Source of the DNA: Pseudomonadota bacterium
Lineage (GTDB): Bacteria > Pseudomonadota > Gammaproteobacteria > Steroidobacterales > Steroidobacteraceae
Direction of reading: 5' to 3'
Length of the DNA: 6,662 nucleotides
Assembly (NCBI GenBank): GCA_003242495.1
Contig: QGUO01000196.1
Coordinates: 1-6,662 of the forward strand
The notes below the pieces were generated by a model that searched no databases, was not told the origin of the DNA, and saw only the letters and a list, made by a program, of their open reading frames with translations. Shown in pieces: positions 5,538-6,662 of this stretch. The position numbers were made by a program, and so were the translations under genes. The number at the start of each line of letters is the position of its first letter. Positions within the stretch are counted from its first letter, which is position 1.

Positions 5538-6179
5538 ATGCGCCACGTGATGGTTATGAATTCGAAGGGTGGCTGCGGCAAGAGTACGCTCGCCACGAAC
5601 ATTGCCTGCCATTTCGCGGCTCAGGGCTCCAAGGTCGCGCTGGCGGACTACGATCCGCAGTGTACGAGTCTCGACTGGCTGGCGTTGCGCCCGGATGATT
5701 TGCCGCCGATCGTGGGGGTGGCGGCCTCCAAGGATGGACTGCGCTCAGTGCCGCGCGACACCGAAGTCCTGGTGATCGACGCGCCGGCGCGCACGCATGG
5801 CACGGAGATGAACGAGCTGGTCCGTCGCGCCGAAACCATCCTGGTGCCGGTGCTGCCTTCGCCGATCGACATGAGGGCCTGTGAACGCTTCATGGGCGAG
5901 CTGCTCGAGCTCGGTCGGATCCAGCGCGCGCAAGCCCGTCTCGCCGTGGTGGCGAATCGCGTGCGGGAGAACACACTGGTTTTCGAGGAGCTGGACAGGT
6001 ATCTCGGCAAGCTCAAGGTGCCCTATCTGAGCGCGCTGCGCCAGTCGACGAATTACCTGCGCGCCTTCCAGCGGGGCATGAGCATCTTCGAGCTGCCTGA
6101 ATATCTCGCCTGGCCCGACTGGGAGCAGTGGCAGCCGATCACCAGGTGGCTGGCCAGTAAGCGCAGCCAGCCGGCCTAG
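5538..6179 (+). CDS. Orphan ParA/MinD-family ATPase
   Basis: A 213-residue P-loop ATPase of the ParA/MinD/Soj superfamily. It has the deviant Walker A KGGCGKST (10-17, signature Lys10 and catalytic Lys15), the A' box DYDPQ (37-41) and Walker B VLVIDAPA (77-84, Asp81). PVLPSPIDMRA (104-114) and NRVREN (140-145, the usual base-contact region) follow. There is no N-terminal helix-turn-helix, so it resembles the short ParA type rather than plasmid type Ia. It lacks a MinD-type C-terminal amphipathic helix. The C terminus is unusually rich in Trp (192, 195, 198, 204). No ParB-like gene or parS-like repeat is in the window, so cargo and partner are unknown. Relatives position chromosomes, chemoreceptor clusters or carboxysomes on the nucleoid. 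It is transcribed away from dapF, and its stop overlaps the stop of the convergent epimerase-like gene. Confidence 0.9.
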   Translation: MRHVMVMNSKGGCGKSTLATNIACHFAAQGSKVALADYDPQCTSLDWLALRPDDLPPIVGVAASKDGLRSVPRDTEVLVIDAPARTHGTEMNELVRRAETILVPVLPSPIDMRACERFMGELLELGRIQRAQARLAVVANRVRENTLVFEELDRYLGKLKVPYLSALRQSTNYLRAFQRGMSIFELPEYLAWPDWEQWQPITRWLASKRSQPA

Positions 6180-6649
6180 GTCAGGCTCGCGCGAATCCCC
6201 TCCTCGAGGTCGGCGTAGCGCAGCCGCACGCCCAGTTGGTGCAGCATGCGTTGGTTGCTGACCTGGCGCGACTCGTTGATGAAGGACAGCCGCTCGGCGC
6301 CGAACGTCAGCTGCGCGGTCTCCATCGAGACCTGTGGTGGCGCCGGCAGGCCCGCGAGCGCCGCCACCTTCAGCAGGAATTCGGTCGAGCTCGAGGCGTT
6401 GCCGTCGGTGACGTTGTAGACGCCGCAAGCCTCGGGATTCTGCAGCCCGCGCACGCAGGCCTCGACCAGGTCGTCCACGTGAATGCGGTTGGTGACGCCG
6501 GCGTCCTCCAGCCTCACCACCGGCTCGCGCCGCGCCAGCCGTTCGAGCCCGAGGCGGGCGGGACCGTAGATGGCGGGCGCCCGCAAGGCCACGCGGGGCA
6601 CGCCGTGCCCTGCGTCTTCTTCCCATTTCCGAGCCCACGCGACCAGGCC
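6176..6649 (-). CDS. NAD(P)-dependent epimerase/dehydratase-like SDR protein (C-terminal part; 5' end lost or broken)
   Basis: About 157 residues of the C-terminal part of an extended short-chain dehydrogenase/reductase, the nucleoside-diphosphate-sugar epimerase-like group. Visible marks are VALRAPAIYGPARLGLERL after the missing Rossmann core, NRIHVDDLVEACVRGL (cofactor/substrate-domain signature), GVYNVTDGN, and the closing LRYADLEEGIRASLT. The cofactor-binding GxxGxxG and the catalytic YxxxK lie in the missing N-terminal half, so neither substrate nor activity can be assigned. Coding resemblance continues upstream of the GTG at 6601 as GLVAWARKWEED, so that GTG is not the true start. At 6650-6652 the frame meets TAA. 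This is either an artefact of the sequence end or a genuine break (see finding). The TAG stop at 6176-6178 overlaps the parA-like stop on the other strand. Confidence 0.8.
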   Translation of the reverse strand, partial: GLVAWARKWEEDAGHGVPRVALRAPAIYGPARLGLERLARREPVVRLEDAGVTNRIHVDDLVEACVRGLQNPEACGVYNVTDGNASSSTEFLLKVAALAGLPAPPQVSMETAQLTFGAERLSFINESRQVSNQRMLHQLGVRLRYADLEEGIRASLT

Positions 6650-6662
6650 TTATATCGTATGC
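6650..6662. other. Atypical last 13 bases: in-frame stop, adapter-like sequence
   Basis: The final 13 bases are AT-rich against a GC-rich background and place TAA in the frame of the SDR gene exactly where protein resemblance should continue. On the minus strand they begin GCATACGATAT, which differs by one base from GCATACGAGAT, the 3' part of the Illumina P7 oligonucleotide as I remember it. Possibly an untrimmed contig end. Confidence 0.35.

Noticed and set aside
5745..6638. A 297-codon minus-strand open frame under the parA-like and SDR genes
   Set aside because: It spans two real genes in the wrong frame, and its Arg/Ala-rich product has no domain pattern.

Overview
The window is GC-rich and reads as ordinary chromosomal DNA of a proteobacterium, most likely a gammaproteobacterium. 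The grounds are a gammaproteobacterial-style cluster dapF - DUF484 - xerC, followed directly by hslV - hslU - DUF971 - ubiE. From memory, a similar joined order occurs in Xanthomonas-like lineages. I cannot assign a genus from sequence alone.

Layout: about 5.4 kb (1 to 5418) is one head-to-tail series on the minus strand. In transcription order it is dapF (meso-diaminopimelate synthesis), a DUF484 protein, xerC (chromosome dimer resolution), hslV and hslU (ATP-dependent protease), a DUF971 protein, and the 5' part of ubiE (quinone methyltransferase), which runs off the left edge. Gaps are 46, 15, 120, 23, 42 and 95 nt, so one or a few polycistronic messages are likely. The widest gap, before hslV, is the natural place for a second promoter. 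Divergent from dapF, on the plus strand, is a lone ParA/MinD-type ATPase gene with a strong ribosome binding site and no ParB partner in view. It meets tail-to-tail, with overlapping stop codons, a minus-strand sugar-epimerase-like SDR gene whose 5' part is missing at the right edge.

The genes do not form one pathway. They serve cell-wall/lysine precursor supply, chromosome segregation, proteostasis and respiratory quinone synthesis. All key catalytic residues I could check in DapF, XerC, HslV, HslU, UbiE (visible part) and ParA are present. I see no rRNA, tRNA, CRISPR array, insertion sequence or phage gene.

I did not find a convincing new system. The points most worth a second look are the broken right end (an in-frame stop plus a last stretch resembling a sequencing adapter), the orphan ParA and its leader, and several unusual starts: GTG for hslV with a self-cleaved propeptide, GTG for DUF971 without a Shine-Dalgarno, and TTG for xerC.
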